A DNA stretch of 64,000 nt from Candidatus Enterococcus myersii (GTDB lineage: Bacteria > Bacillota > Bacilli > Lactobacillales > Enterococcaceae), in contig NZ_JAFLVT010000018.1 in assembly GCF_017316025.1 (NCBI RefSeq), forward strand, positions 168,356 to 232,355. The letters run 5' to 3'. Positions within the stretch are counted from its first letter, which is position 1. Every line of letters begins with the position of its first letter. The notes under the pieces were generated by a model. The model was not told the origin of the DNA, made no database searches, and saw only the letters and a program-made list of their open reading frames with translations. Positions 44,659 to 54,154 of this stretch are shown piece by piece. The translations under genes were made by a program, and so were the position numbers.

Positions 44659-45550
44659 GATTGTCACCTGCTTTCCATTTGAAAATCTCCTCTAGGGTTG
44701 GCGGTTGTTGATTAAACATTGGAATATAGCCGTTTTGAGTCGCTCGCATAAAGATTTCTTTGCCTGCATCTGGATTGGATAATGTGATGGCTAAACTTTT
44801 GTCTTCTTGGACTACGACCTCTTTTACGCCTTCAATGGCTTGAACGTCAGCTTGTGACAAGGAGGACTCCAAAAACAGTTTACTCCGTCCAAAAGATTCT
44901 CTGATTTCCCGCACTTTTCCGTTTAAAACTGTTTCACCATTTTTCAACATAATCAAATGATCACAAATCTTCTCAACGTTATCCATATTATGACTTGAAA
45001 AGATGACACACGCACCTTTTTGGCGTAACTCGATGATGCCATTTTTTAATAACTCAGCATTCACTGGATCCAGCCCGCTGAAAGGCTCGTCCAAAATAAC
45101 CAATTTTGGTTCGTGAATTAAGGTTGCAATTAACTGTACTTTTTGTTGATTTCCTTTTGACAAAGATTTGACTTTATCGGTTTTCTTTCCCTTCACTTCA
45201 AACTTTTCCATCCATTTGTCAATTTCAGGAACAATATCTTTGCGTTTTTTCCCTCTTAACTCCGCAAAGTAAATCAATTGCTCTTCAATGGTGACCTTGG
45301 GATAAAGTCCTCGTTCTTCTGGCAGATAACCAATAATGTCATAATCTTTACTACTAATTTTTTCACCATTCCATAAAATTTCACCTTCATCAGGAGTTAA
45401 AAAATCCAAAATCAAGCGAAAAGTGGTTGTTTTACCAGCCCCATTTTGCCCAATTAACCCCATAATCGTACCGTCTTGTATTTCAAAGGATAAATCTTTT
45501 ACTGCGGTATAATCCCCGAAACTTTTTTTCAAATTTTTAACCGTTAGCAT
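44651..45550 (-). CDS. ABC exporter ATPase (NatA/YhaQ-like)
   Basis: 299 residues. Walker A GQNGAGKTT, signature LSKGNQQKVQLIATL, Walker B LVILDEPFSGLD, and the C-terminal extension of the NatA/DrrA group (AIEGVKEVVVQEDKS). Third gene of the PadR operon. Confidence 0.9.
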   Translation of the reverse strand: MLTVKNLKKSFGDYTAVKDLSFEIQDGTIMGLIGQNGAGKTTTFRLILDFLTPDEGEILWNGEKISSKDYDIIGYLPEERGLYPKVTIEEQLIYFAELRGKKRKDIVPEIDKWMEKFEVKGKKTDKVKSLSKGNQQKVQLIATLIHEPKLVILDEPFSGLDPVNAELLKNGIIELRQKGACVIFSSHNMDNVEKICDHLIMLKNGETVLNGKVREIRESFGRSKLFLESSLSQADVQAIEGVKEVVVQEDKSLAITLSNPDAGKEIFMRATQNGYIPMFNQQPPTLEEIFKWKAGDNHE

Positions 45551-45601
45551 TTTTTCACTCCTCGTTTTTTTGGTCTAAATAAAGCCAGCTACGGGCAGAA
45601 T

Positions 45602-46258
45602 TTATAATAATAAAGCCAGTGATCCCCCAAGAATTGCACCTAAGATCATTAGCACCACTGTATCTCGCACAATATTTTGCTTTTTGGCAAATTTTTCTGG
45701 TTTATTGTAGTATTTGGTTCTTTTTTGATAGAGCAGTTTTATCGTTCCCATACTCATCAATAAAACTACTGGAAAAGCGATCGCCACAAGCGTGACGGCA
45801 AAATATATTATCGGCCAATTATCAAAGCTGCCCCCAAAGAAAAAATTGCCTGCTAAGTAAAAAAGAACGCCCAAAAGTGTGACCCACAACGATTGCAAAA
45901 ATTGCTGACGCCATTCTTGTCTGATACGAGTTTGATAACTTTTTTCATCGGTAAAAATAGCAGCAGGACAATTACTGACAAAATAACAGTAACGTTTCAT
46001 AAAAGTTGTGACGTGTTGCCAACCACTATGTTCGTATAAGGCAATATATTCTGCGTAATCTTCTTTTGACCCCGTAAAATAATCCACACTATAGGTAAGG
46101 TTTTGTGGCATCCCTTTTTGAAAAACCAGTATGCCCAAGCTATTCATTTTGACAAAATGCCAGCCTTCTTCAGCTTGTTTATTCAAACGTAACATCTCTT
46201 TTTCAGGATAAAAAGCTACCCCAAGACTTACTAAATACTTTTTGTCCCCAATTCGCAT
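45602..46258 (-). CDS. DUF2812 membrane protein
   Basis: 218 residues. The soluble N-terminal half is MLRLNKQAEEGWHFVKMNSLGILVFQKG followed by YSVDYFTG and YEHSGWQHV, the DUF2812 signature. Two to three C-terminal helices follow. DUF2812 genes habitually follow padR genes, but the function is not known. Lies between padR and the ABC-2 exporter genes. Confidence 0.85.
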   Translation of the reverse strand: MRIGDKKYLVSLGVAFYPEKEMLRLNKQAEEGWHFVKMNSLGILVFQKGMPQNLTYSVDYFTGSKEDYAEYIALYEHSGWQHVTTFMKRYCYFVSNCPAAIFTDEKSYQTRIRQEWRQQFLQSLWVTLLGVLFYLAGNFFFGGSFDNWPIIYFAVTLVAIAFPVVLLMSMGTIKLLYQKRTKYYNKPEKFAKKQNIVRDTVVLMILGAILGGSLALLL

Positions 46259-46326
46259 TTTTTACCTCCCAACTTGTCAAACCGGTTGTAAAAATCGGCG
46301 CTATAGCACCTTTAAGCTGAATTTAT

Positions 46327-46641
46327 TTAGCTTATTTCCCGATTTTTTGCCAATAACGCTGCCCCTGCTTCATAAAAAAGACGCCGGCGTTCAATATCTT
46401 GTTCCAAAGCTTTTCGACCTTTTGTAGTAATCTGATAAACTTTCTTACGATCAGAATTTTCTTGTAACGTGATGTAATCGGCTTTTTGTAGTTTTTTCAA
46501 ATTCGTATACATGCTGGCTGGACCAATTTCCATGTAGCCATTAGTTATTTCACTGATTTCTTTCATAATGGCATAGCCATGTTGGGGTTTTAGCAATACG
46601 AGCAAAATCGCGTAAACACTATCTGACAAGGCCTCATCCAT
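46327..46641 (-). CDS. PadR-family regulator
   Basis: 104 residues. Winged helix with LLVLLKPQHGYAIMKEISEITNGYMEIGPASMYTNLKKL, then DRKKVYQITTKGRKALEQD. Short C-terminus, so PadR subfamily 2. Heads the DUF2812/ABC-2 operon and probably represses it through the dyad at 46669-46690. Confidence 0.9.
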   Translation of the reverse strand: MDEALSDSVYAILLVLLKPQHGYAIMKEISEITNGYMEIGPASMYTNLKKLQKADYITLQENSDRKKVYQITTKGRKALEQDIERRRLFYEAGAALLAKNREIS

Positions 46642-46668
46642 TCCTGCTCCTCCTCTATATTACAAGTT

Positions 46669-46690
46669 GATATATCGCTTAGTGATATAG
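46669..46690 (-). promoter_or_regulatory. PadR-type operator dyad
   Basis: TATATC-7-GATATA inverted repeat just upstream of the padR start, in an AT-rich promoter region. PadR proteins typically bind ATAT/ATAT dyads like this. Confidence 0.6.
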
Positions 46691-46758
46691 TACGCTAGTC
46701 AAGAACCGCTGTCAATTATAAAAAAATTGTATCCCTTCTTTCATTTTTATCCTAAATC

Positions 46759-47199
46759 TTAACTCGTGTTTTTCTGAAGCTTGAGTAGGCCTAACTTTCT
46801 AGCTAGAATTTGTGTTGCCTTGTCATCACTTATCTTAGCGACTTCTTGTATTTGCTGACAGGCAATATATAAAAGAAGAAATTGGCGTTGATAACTGCGG
46901 TATGCATGCAATAAAAAAAGCCACTTTTCATTTTTAAAGAATAAACGTAATTTGTAAAAGTAATAAGCCAGATAATGATTCCACGTCTTTTTTTCATAAA
47001 TAGCATCAACTTCTTTTTGATAAAGGGTAACATCCAGTGGTGCAATCTTCACAAATAATTTATGGCAAACTTCAATAAAATGCAGATGCCCTAAAAAAAC
47101 TTTGACATCGCCTTCTTTTTTTAGAAAAGCTTTTAAGCGTCGCGCTGTTGTCGCAGGTTTAAAGTAACCCAATTGGTTAGGACTCACGATTAGATACAT
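46759..47199 (-). CDS. Hypothetical protein
   Basis: 146 residues from ATG 47199 after AAAGGAGG. Basic and rich in aromatic residues (YEKKTWNHYLAYYFYKLRLFF, then HAYRSYQRQFLLLYIACQQI), probably helical and soluble or membrane-associated. No family recognised. Stands alone with T-tract repeats in its promoter region. Confidence 0.6.
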   Translation of the reverse strand: MYLIVSPNQLGYFKPATTARRLKAFLKKEGDVKVFLGHLHFIEVCHKLFVKIAPLDVTLYQKEVDAIYEKKTWNHYLAYYFYKLRLFFKNEKWLFLLHAYRSYQRQFLLLYIACQQIQEVAKISDDKATQILARKLGLLKLQKNTS

Positions 47200-47224
47200 T
47201 TTTTTACCTCCTTTATTTAACAAC

Positions 47225-47280
47225 GAAAAAAAAACGGTACATGTCAAAAAAACAGTACACGCTAAAAAAAATCACCGTTT
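47225..47280 (-). promoter_or_regulatory. T-tract direct repeats upstream of the orphan gene
   Basis: On the minus strand TGTACTGTTTTTTT and TGTACCGTTTTTTT repeat with a 19-base period, preceded by ACGGTGATTTTTTTT. TTGACA inside the repeat could be a -35 box. A regulator-binding array is possible. Confidence 0.35.
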
Positions 47281-47385
47281 TAAAAGCTTTTATGAAAATT
47301 GCGGCAAAATTAACGTAAGTACTTTTTTGTCTTTAAGCTGAATTATGCTTGTGAAAATTTATCCGTCCTTTTGAGTTAAATAATT

Positions 47386-47438
47386 AAAAAAATTCGGCAT
47401 AAAAGTCACCCCACGACTCTTACCCCGAATTTTTTTTA
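47386..47438 (-). terminator. Terminator
   Basis: AAAATTCGG / CCGAATTTT outer stem with AGTC/GACT inner stem and T-runs on both strands; ends the gene at 47456. Confidence 0.65.
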
Positions 47439-47455
47439 TTTTTGTTTTATCTCTA

Positions 47456-48082
47456 TCAAATTGCTTCTTCAACTAATTGTTGCCGTTTTTTGTGATTTCC
47501 TTTTTTATGGGCATCCCATTTTTCAACTTTTAAAGGTTGATTAAATTCTGCCAATTCTTGCTGTAATTGACGCAATTGATTCATCTTGCTAATTACTTGT
47601 TCAATTTGCTCTGGTAGACCATGGCTCCGTGTGGCAAAAGCTGTTAATTTTTCATCAACAAAATCAACAAACTCGTTTTGATCTGTTTGCTGATTAGCAA
47701 CTTGTTGTGCAATTTGGATCTGCCAATCACTTAGCTGGCTTAATTCATTTTTCACTAATTCTTCAACACGCTTTACTTCATGCAACATTAATTCAGTATG
47801 CTCCTGCAGCTCAAGTTTAAAATGATCGTATAACTCACCACGCGCCTCTTTTTCCCCTGCAAGTAAGCGGCGACTGTCATCAATCGTTTCAATACTCAGC
47901 TGATTCATCGAATGATAATGTTGTGCCAATTGTTTTTCTTGTTTATCGGCAAATTCTTCTTGTTCACGTTGCAATTTCGTAATGCGTTTTCTTTGCCCCA
48001 GTGTAATCCACAAAACCATAACTAAAACGATAATCCCCAAGCTGGCTATAAATAAAACCACTGTTTGTCCCTCAATTCCCAT
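47456..48082 (-). CDS. Membrane-anchored coiled-coil protein
   Basis: 208 residues from ATG 48082 after GGAGGTTATT. One N-terminal membrane helix (VVLFIASLGIIVLVMVLWI) is followed by about 180 mostly charged helical residues with heptad character. General shape resembles RmuC N-termini or EzrA-like fragments, but no family is assigned. Confidence 0.65.
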   Translation of the reverse strand: MGIEGQTVVLFIASLGIIVLVMVLWITLGQRKRITKLQREQEEFADKQEKQLAQHYHSMNQLSIETIDDSRRLLAGEKEARGELYDHFKLELQEHTELMLHEVKRVEELVKNELSQLSDWQIQIAQQVANQQTDQNEFVDFVDEKLTAFATRSHGLPEQIEQVISKMNQLRQLQQELAEFNQPLKVEKWDAHKKGNHKKRQQLVEEAI

Positions 48083-48274
48083 AATAACCTCCAATATTAT
48101 TCAAAATATTCACAAAATATAAAATATTATAACTAATGTATTTTAATTTTACCAGTTAATTGTGCATTTTCTCACGAAGTTATTGAAAAAAAAGTTACTT
48201 TTTCAGATTAACCAGCTAAATATAGCCGCTTTTTGTGTGTGACAGTAAAATGCTACTGCATCTCTAGGCAACAA

Positions 48275-48333
48275 AAAAGTCACCCCTACAAGCAAAGCAT
48301 TAAAAATTTGCTTACTTGCAGGGAGTGATCTCC
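48275..48333 (-). terminator. uvrC terminator
   Basis: AAAGTCACCCCTACAAG paired with CTTGCAGGGAGTGA-type arm, with an inner AAGCAAA/TTTGCTT stem and T-run on the minus strand. Confidence 0.7.
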
Positions 48334-48345
48334 ACTTTTACTTGA

Positions 48346-50136
48346 TTATTCTTTTGGCTTTGTCTCAGCAGCCAAAGCACTTTGAATGGTTTTGGCTACA
48401 GCTTCGGGAATACCAATTGCGCGAATTTCGTCGATAGAAGCATTTTGAATATTTTTTAGAGATTTGAACTCTTTTAACAATGCTTTTTTGCGCTTTGGTC
48501 CCAAGCCAGCAATATCATCTAACTTAGAAGCAAAACTCGTTTTACTTCTAAGTTGGCGGTGAAAAGTAATGGCAAAGCGATGAACTTCGTCTTGTATGCG
48601 TTGGAGCAAGAAAAACTCAGGTGAATTGCGAGCTAACGGTACCACTTCTAAGTCCTGACCAAAGAGCATCTCGCTGGTTTTATGTTTGTCATTTTTGGCA
48701 AGACCGGCAATCGGAATATCTAAACCTAATTGATTATCCAAAACTTCCCGGGCAGCATCCACTTGCCCTTTACCACCATCAATAATGATTAAATCAGGAA
48801 AAGGCAAATTCTCTTTTAAGACACGCGCATAACGGCGATAAATGACTTCCCGCATGGAAGCATAATCATCTGGACCGGTTACAGTTTTAATCTTGTATTT
48901 ACGGTATTCATTTTTGGCTGGTTTACCGTCAATGAAAACCACCATGGCAGACACTGCGTTAGTCCCCATAATATTGGAGTTATCAAAAGCTTCAATCCGC
49001 ACTGGCGTTGGAATTTGCATCGCATTGCCTAAACTTTCGATTGCACCGATTGTCCGCTCTTCTTTACGCTCAATTAAATCAAATTTTTCTTTTAAAGCAA
49101 CTCCAGCATTTTTATTTGCCAATGCTACTAGTTTCTTTTTCTCTCCCCGTTTAGGTTGTAAAACTTTCGTCTGTAACAATGCTTCAACCGATGCTAAATC
49201 TATATCATCAGGGATTAAAACTTCTTTTGGAATAAAGTGTTCATTTTCTTGATAGAATTGCCCGACATACGTTAAAAAGTCGTCTTGTGCATCATTATAG
49301 AAAGGAAAAATTGAAACATCTCGTTCAATTAGTTTTCCCTGACGGACAAAAAAGACCTGAACACACATCCAGCCTTTATCAATTGCATAACCAAAAACAT
49401 CACGATCCATAAAATCAGTTTGTGTCATTTTTTGTTTCGTCATCACGGTATCAATGGCTTTAATTTGATCTCGTAATTCTGCGGCCTTTTCAAATTCTAA
49501 ATTTGCTGCGGCCTCTTCCATTTCCGTTGCGATATTAGCGCGAATTTCTGTATGACCTCCACTTAAAAAGCGTTTAATTTCGGCTACCATTTCTTCATAA
49601 ACTTTTGTTGGTACATCAAAAACGCAAGGAGCTAAGCATTGTCCCATGTGATAATACAGACACACTTCTTTTGGTAAAACTTTACATTTACGCAATGGAA
49701 AAAGTCGGTCTAAAAGTTTTTTGGTTTCATTTGCCGCACCAACATCAGGATACGGGCCAAAATACAAAGCTTTATCCTTTAAGACTTTCCGGGTAATGAG
49801 TAACCGCGGGTAAGCTTCATTGGTAATTTTGATAAAGGGATACGTTTTATCATCTTTTAGCATGATATTATATTTGGGATCATTTTTTTTAATTAAATTA
49901 ATCTCCAACAACAATGCTTCAATATTGGATTCGGTGACGATATATTCAAAATCTTCAATTTCAGATACAAGCCGTTCTGTCTTTGTATCATGACTGCCGG
50001 TAAAATAAGAGCGGACACGATTTTTTAAAATTTTGGCTTTTCCGACATAAATAATCGTACCATTTTTATCTTTCATCAGATAACAGCCAGGCTGATCGGG
50101 TAAGAGTGCTAATTTATTTTTAATCCGTTCATTCAC
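48346..50136 (-). CDS. uvrC: UvrABC nuclease subunit C
   Basis: 596 residues. I choose the GTG start at 50136, giving [22 protein letters not shown], because homologues begin there and GGTGAAA lies upstream. GIY-YIG nuclease at 12-95 ([19 protein letters not shown]), UVR domain near 200, the second nuclease half with [10 protein letters not shown], and C-terminal helix-hairpin-helix pair ([14 protein letters not shown]). Makes both incisions in nucleotide excision repair. Confidence 0.96.
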   Translation of the reverse strand: MNERIKNKLALLPDQPGCYLMKDKNGTIIYVGKAKILKNRVRSYFTGSHDTKTERLVSEIEDFEYIVTESNIEALLLEINLIKKNDPKYNIMLKDDKTYPFIKITNEAYPRLLITRKVLKDKALYFGPYPDVGAANETKKLLDRLFPLRKCKVLPKEVCLYYHMGQCLAPCVFDVPTKVYEEMVAEIKRFLSGGHTEIRANIATEMEEAAANLEFEKAAELRDQIKAIDTVMTKQKMTQTDFMDRDVFGYAIDKGWMCVQVFFVRQGKLIERDVSIFPFYNDAQDDFLTYVGQFYQENEHFIPKEVLIPDDIDLASVEALLQTKVLQPKRGEKKKLVALANKNAGVALKEKFDLIERKEERTIGAIESLGNAMQIPTPVRIEAFDNSNIMGTNAVSAMVVFIDGKPAKNEYRKYKIKTVTGPDDYASMREVIYRRYARVLKENLPFPDLIIIDGGKGQVDAAREVLDNQLGLDIPIAGLAKNDKHKTSEMLFGQDLEVVPLARNSPEFFLLQRIQDEVHRFAITFHRQLRSKTSFASKLDDIAGLGPKRKKALLKEFKSLKNIQNASIDEIRAIGIPEAVAKTIQSALAAETKPKE

Positions 50137-50344
50137 GCGTAATTTCACCCACTTCATTTTTATCAACTTTCTTAAAATACCTACCAATTATAACATGGGC
50201 GTCAACGAAAATAAAAATTGGCGCATCTGCCACAGCCCAATAAAAACACCACAATCCTTTTTTTAAATTCTAGTAAAGCTAACTTTATTTTTAGAACCAT
50301 GCTAAACAAGAATTGCTCATATAAATTGTTCACCTGCAAAAAAT

Positions 50345-50392
50345 AAAAAAGATTTAGGAAAAGACACGATGCCTCTGCCTAAATCTTTTTTC
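50345..50392 (-). terminator. Terminator after L,D-transpeptidase gene
   Basis: AAAAAAGATTTAGG / CCTAAATCTTTTTT perfect 14-base stem. Confidence 0.8.
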
Positions 50393-52605
50393 TAATAATA
50401 AATTTTAACCGGTGTATTTCCCGGAATATTGTAATAAAACCACTTGGCATCTGCCACAGACATCCGAATACAGCCATGGGAAGCTCTGCGCCCCAATTTC
50501 ATCCCTTCAATATGATTAAAGGCACTCGTAGTACCAGGATAGGCAATCGGAACCGTATGGAACAAGTAGACGCCGTGTTGATGGTAAGAGCGGTAAAAGG
50601 CACCACCCGACCCTGCATACCAAAAAGATGAGCCCCGTTCGGCTTGAATTTTAAAATTACCATATGGTGTACTTAAATTATTCGGCCATAACCCTAAGCC
50701 TGTTGAACAAAGCATGGTATAGATCGTCTTAGAACCCGAACGAATATATACGCGCTGTTTTTTTACCGAAACTTGAATATTTAAGTTTTTGACCTTTAAA
50801 GAAGGATACTTGCCGCCGGTGGTATACATGTAATAGCGATTATGAACATTGGTCGTCTCACTTGCTTTTAGCCACCCCAAAGCCCCCCCAGGAAGTGTCA
50901 CACAATAATATGTCCCGCCACTTGTTTTCGCTTCTTTTATCGCCTGCACCATATAGCCTTTATACGTTTTCTTTGCTGATTTTTTACTGCTATTAGGATC
51001 AGCTTGACTATAAAAATTCCCCGAATTAGCGTTCATGCGCACGTAGCGGTTAATATTTTTAGTACTATAAATCGTATGGGGATTACCGGTAAAGCCCGCA
51101 TTTAAATAACCAATCCACGTGTTCCCATTGTAAATAGAGTAATACCAGGCCCCATTAAAATGACGATACTTACATTTTACAGTATAAACTTTACCGTAAT
51201 ATTTAGCGGCACTGTCTTTTTTCTGCCAATTAAAGTTACGCCAAAAAGTTGCAGTTTTGGAAGTAATTTTTACTTTACGATTTTCTTTTTGGGCAATTCC
51301 CCCTGCATTATTGGCTTGTTTTGCCGCATTGGCATTCAAATAGCCCGCCCATTTATCCTTATTGTCACTTAAGCTGTAATATGTTGCCCCATTGTAATGA
51401 CGATACATTCCTTTGGCAAGATACGTTTTTGTTAGCATAGCAGCTGTAGTACTTCTTTTTTTCCAGCCAAAACTACTCCACGTCGTGTAATTTTTATTGG
51501 TGATCGTCACATAGCGATTCAAGCTTTGGTACACACCTTGACTACCAGCTGCTAATTTAATATCTTTTGCTTCTATATACCCTACCCAGCTATCTTTGTT
51601 GTTCTTATTTTCATAAACTGTATAGTAGGTTTTGCCATTAAAATGCTGATAATAACCTTTAATTTTGACCGTTTTACCATAATAGGAGGTTGTATTGCCG
51701 CGAACACTATTAAAGTAAAAATTATTCCAGCGTATTTTACCTTTTTGCATAAAGGTGCCATAACTGCTTTTGGCATAATATTTTCCTCCAGGGCTAGTAT
51801 TTAGATCTACCCCACTGCCTTTTGCAACAAAGCCTAAAAATTGATTTTGATTGTTGTATAAAGCGTAGTACTCTTTTTTGTTAACGGTGTAAATCTCGCG
51901 ATATTGTAATGTTTTACCGTTAAAATTTTGATTTTTAGCTGCGGTGAAGACGTCTGGTTGAACGCTTAAATTTTTAGTAGTTACAGCAACATAGCCTGTT
52001 TTTGTCACATAGCTACCATTGTGCAGCGACAACGTAGTTTCAGGCACCCAACCAAGTTCAGAATTATTCCCATCTGCTTGGACAATTTGGATCATTTCCC
52101 GATTTTCACTGGTTTTTGCGCGATTTGTTACTCGGTATACATTCCCCTGATAAGCAGCCAAGCTTTCCTTTTTTACAAACTGATTTTGAGAATCTAATTG
52201 ATAGAAAAATTCATCTCCTGCTTTAATTTTGGCATATGTTTTTAAACTTTCTTTCTTGCCTACCAAAGTTTCAAGCACGTCAGCCTGTTTGATTTGAAGC
52301 GTATCTGCTGTCGTGGTAGTTTCTGTTGTATTTTCAAAAGTTTCGGTGGTTTGGCTCTGTGTTGCTTGTGTTGTTGAAGTTTGCGTTGTTTGTGTTGCGC
52401 TGGAAGTTGTCGCATTCGTCGCTGTTGTTGATTGACTTAACTCACTTTCCCCATTAGCAGAACTCGTATCTGCTTGTGTTTGTGTAGCAGCTGAACTTGA
52501 CTCACTCGTTTGCGGTGTAGCTGTCTGCCCCCAAGCATTCAGCGGCAATGAAGTCGTTAAAATGCTTGCAACCAACAATACTTTAACCCATTTGTTTTTT
52601 TTCAT
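50392..52605 (-). CDS. Secreted L,D-transpeptidase with SH3/GW-like repeats
   Basis: 737 residues. Signal peptide MKKNKWVKVLLVASILTTSL ending near NAWG; a Ser/Thr/Gln-rich stretch at 30-110; then at least four repeats of about 65-75 residues built on YRHFNGATYYSL and WAGYLNA-type motifs. The C-terminal YkuD domain holds HGVYLFHTVP and the catalytic SHGCIRM. It would form 3-3 cross-links or anchor to peptidoglycan outside the cell. The repeats probably bind the wall. L,D-transpeptidases can confer beta-lactam bypass in enterococci; that is not shown here. Confidence 0.88.
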   Translation of the reverse strand: MKKNKWVKVLLVASILTTSLPLNAWGQTATPQTSESSSAATQTQADTSSANGESELSQSTTATNATTSSATQTTQTSTTQATQSQTTETFENTTETTTTADTLQIKQADVLETLVGKKESLKTYAKIKAGDEFFYQLDSQNQFVKKESLAAYQGNVYRVTNRAKTSENREMIQIVQADGNNSELGWVPETTLSLHNGSYVTKTGYVAVTTKNLSVQPDVFTAAKNQNFNGKTLQYREIYTVNKKEYYALYNNQNQFLGFVAKGSGVDLNTSPGGKYYAKSSYGTFMQKGKIRWNNFYFNSVRGNTTSYYGKTVKIKGYYQHFNGKTYYTVYENKNNKDSWVGYIEAKDIKLAAGSQGVYQSLNRYVTITNKNYTTWSSFGWKKRSTTAAMLTKTYLAKGMYRHYNGATYYSLSDNKDKWAGYLNANAAKQANNAGGIAQKENRKVKITSKTATFWRNFNWQKKDSAAKYYGKVYTVKCKYRHFNGAWYYSIYNGNTWIGYLNAGFTGNPHTIYSTKNINRYVRMNANSGNFYSQADPNSSKKSAKKTYKGYMVQAIKEAKTSGGTYYCVTLPGGALGWLKASETTNVHNRYYMYTTGGKYPSLKVKNLNIQVSVKKQRVYIRSGSKTIYTMLCSTGLGLWPNNLSTPYGNFKIQAERGSSFWYAGSGGAFYRSYHQHGVYLFHTVPIAYPGTTSAFNHIEGMKLGRRASHGCIRMSVADAKWFYYNIPGNTPVKIYY

Positions 52606-53029
52606 TGTCTACTCCTTTATATTTAATTTTCCTTTTATCTTTACAAATCAATTATAACCGCCAGTTAAGGAAAACAGAAGTGAGAACCTGTCAGAAAAAT
52701 AAATTTCCACTATTTTTTTAGCCAAAAGCAGATGCCATAAAGCTACTAAATTTTTCTTTTTACAAATAAAGAACGTTTTCTAACTAACCATATCTGACCA
52801 TAAATCAGATGATTCTAAAAATATGAGAAAGCATTTTTCAATCCTTCAATTTATGACTGTAAGACCTTTTGTTACATACGTAAAACTGCTGTAAGTAGCC
52901 ACTAATGCTTTTTGTACTTGCTTTACTTTTGTTAATAGACTTCTAAGAGACAGTCTTTTAGCTCCAACTGTTGCACACTTTGCAGGGATTTTTATTGTTT
53001 TGATGCGACTATGATCTACACAAAGAGGA
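52606..53029. other. Intergenic region upstream of the L,D-transpeptidase
   Basis: TATAAT at 52651-52656 on the minus strand is the likely transpeptidase -10 box. A minus-strand open frame from about 53080 to 52855 has no start codon or ribosome site. No gene can be supported. Confidence 0.4.
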
Positions 53030-53064
53030 GGTGTGACAAAAATCTTGTCACACCCCCCTTTTTT
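53030..53064 (+). terminator. Strong hairpin with T-run on the plus strand
   Basis: GGTGTGACAA / TTGTCACACC perfect stem then CCCC and six T on the plus strand. On the minus strand, where rbsB ends, the T-run is poor. It may still end rbsB. Confidence 0.65.
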
Positions 53065-53106
53065 GTAAATGATGTTTTAGCGTAGCCTCATTTAGAATTT
53101 ATCTCT

Positions 53107-54030
53107 TTATTTGGTTACCAAATCAAGTGGTGAGTCGATTTTTTCATCCACTTTTTTACCAGCAAAGTGATCATATGCAGCTTGCAAGGCTAATTTTCCC
53201 ATCTCTTCTGGTTTTTGAGCAATTGTGGCACTCATTTTACCATCTTTAATCGCTTTTAAGCCGTCTACTGTTCCATCAAAGCCAACAATGATAAAGTCTT
53301 TTCCCTTACTACTTGCTGCTTCTGAAGCACCTAATGCCATTTCGTCATTTTGTGCAAAGACACCTTGCAAGTCAGAGTGGGCTTGTAAAATGTTTTCCAT
53401 CACTGTCAATCCTTTAGCACGGTCAAAGTTAGCAGATTGTTTGTCAGCTACATTTAATTTTCCTTTAGCGTAATCATCAAAACCTTTACCCCGTTCCCGT
53501 GTGGCAGAAGCCCCTGGTACGCCTTCTAGTTCTGCTACTTTTGCATTTTCACCTAATTTTTCAATGATAAATTGGGCTGCCATTTTACCGCCTTCTTCGT
53601 TATTTGAAGCAACAGTCGTTAATAATTTACCTCCATCACTGCTACGGTCAATCGCAATTACAGGAATGTTGGCACTATTAGCAGATTCCACAGCTGGCAC
53701 AATTGCTGAAGAGTCGACCGGATTAACTAAAATAACATCAACTTTTTGTTGAATTAAATCATCAATGTCGTTACTTTGTTTTGCTGTATCATCTTGGGCA
53801 TCGACTACTTTAATTGTGGTTTTATTTTCATCAGCCAGTTTTTGAACTCCGTCACGTAATGAAACAAAGAAGGGATTATTTAACGTGGAAACAGAAACTC
53901 CGACAGTTAACTCAGCCGGTTTTTTGTCATCTGTTTTACCTTCAGAACTACTTGAGCCGCCCTCTAGACCAGTTGCGCCACATCCTGCTAACATTAGTAC
54001 ACTTGCTGCGAATACGAAAAATTTTTTCAT
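53107..54030 (-). CDS. rbsB: Ribose ABC importer, substrate-binding lipoprotein
   Basis: 307 residues from ATG 54030 after GAGGAAGAA. Lipobox MLAGC (about residue 15), then a sugar-binding fold with SVSTLNNPFFVSLRDGVQK, DAQDDTAKQ, VDVILVNPVDSSAIVPAV and DRSSDGG. Last gene of the ribose operon. Confidence 0.95.
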   Translation of the reverse strand: MKKFFVFAASVLMLAGCGATGLEGGSSSSEGKTDDKKPAELTVGVSVSTLNNPFFVSLRDGVQKLADENKTTIKVVDAQDDTAKQSNDIDDLIQQKVDVILVNPVDSSAIVPAVESANSANIPVIAIDRSSDGGKLLTTVASNNEEGGKMAAQFIIEKLGENAKVAELEGVPGASATRERGKGFDDYAKGKLNVADKQSANFDRAKGLTVMENILQAHSDLQGVFAQNDEMALGASEAASSKGKDFIIVGFDGTVDGLKAIKDGKMSATIAQKPEEMGKLALQAAYDHFAGKKVDEKIDSPLDLVTK

Positions 54031-54154
54031 TATTTCTTCCTCCTCATATGAGTGAATTTCTTTTAAAGGATTAAGCTTTTTGCTCACTCCTAAAAACCAT
54101 TTTTTCCATTGTGTGTTGCTTTTTTAAGGGCTTACATTTTTTAGTTATCTGGGT

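Noticed and set aside
52855-53080. About 73-codon minus-strand frame with a plausible protein composition
   Set aside because: No start codon or ribosome site, and it overlaps the hairpin at 53030-53064. Possibly a decayed gene, but no family can be named.
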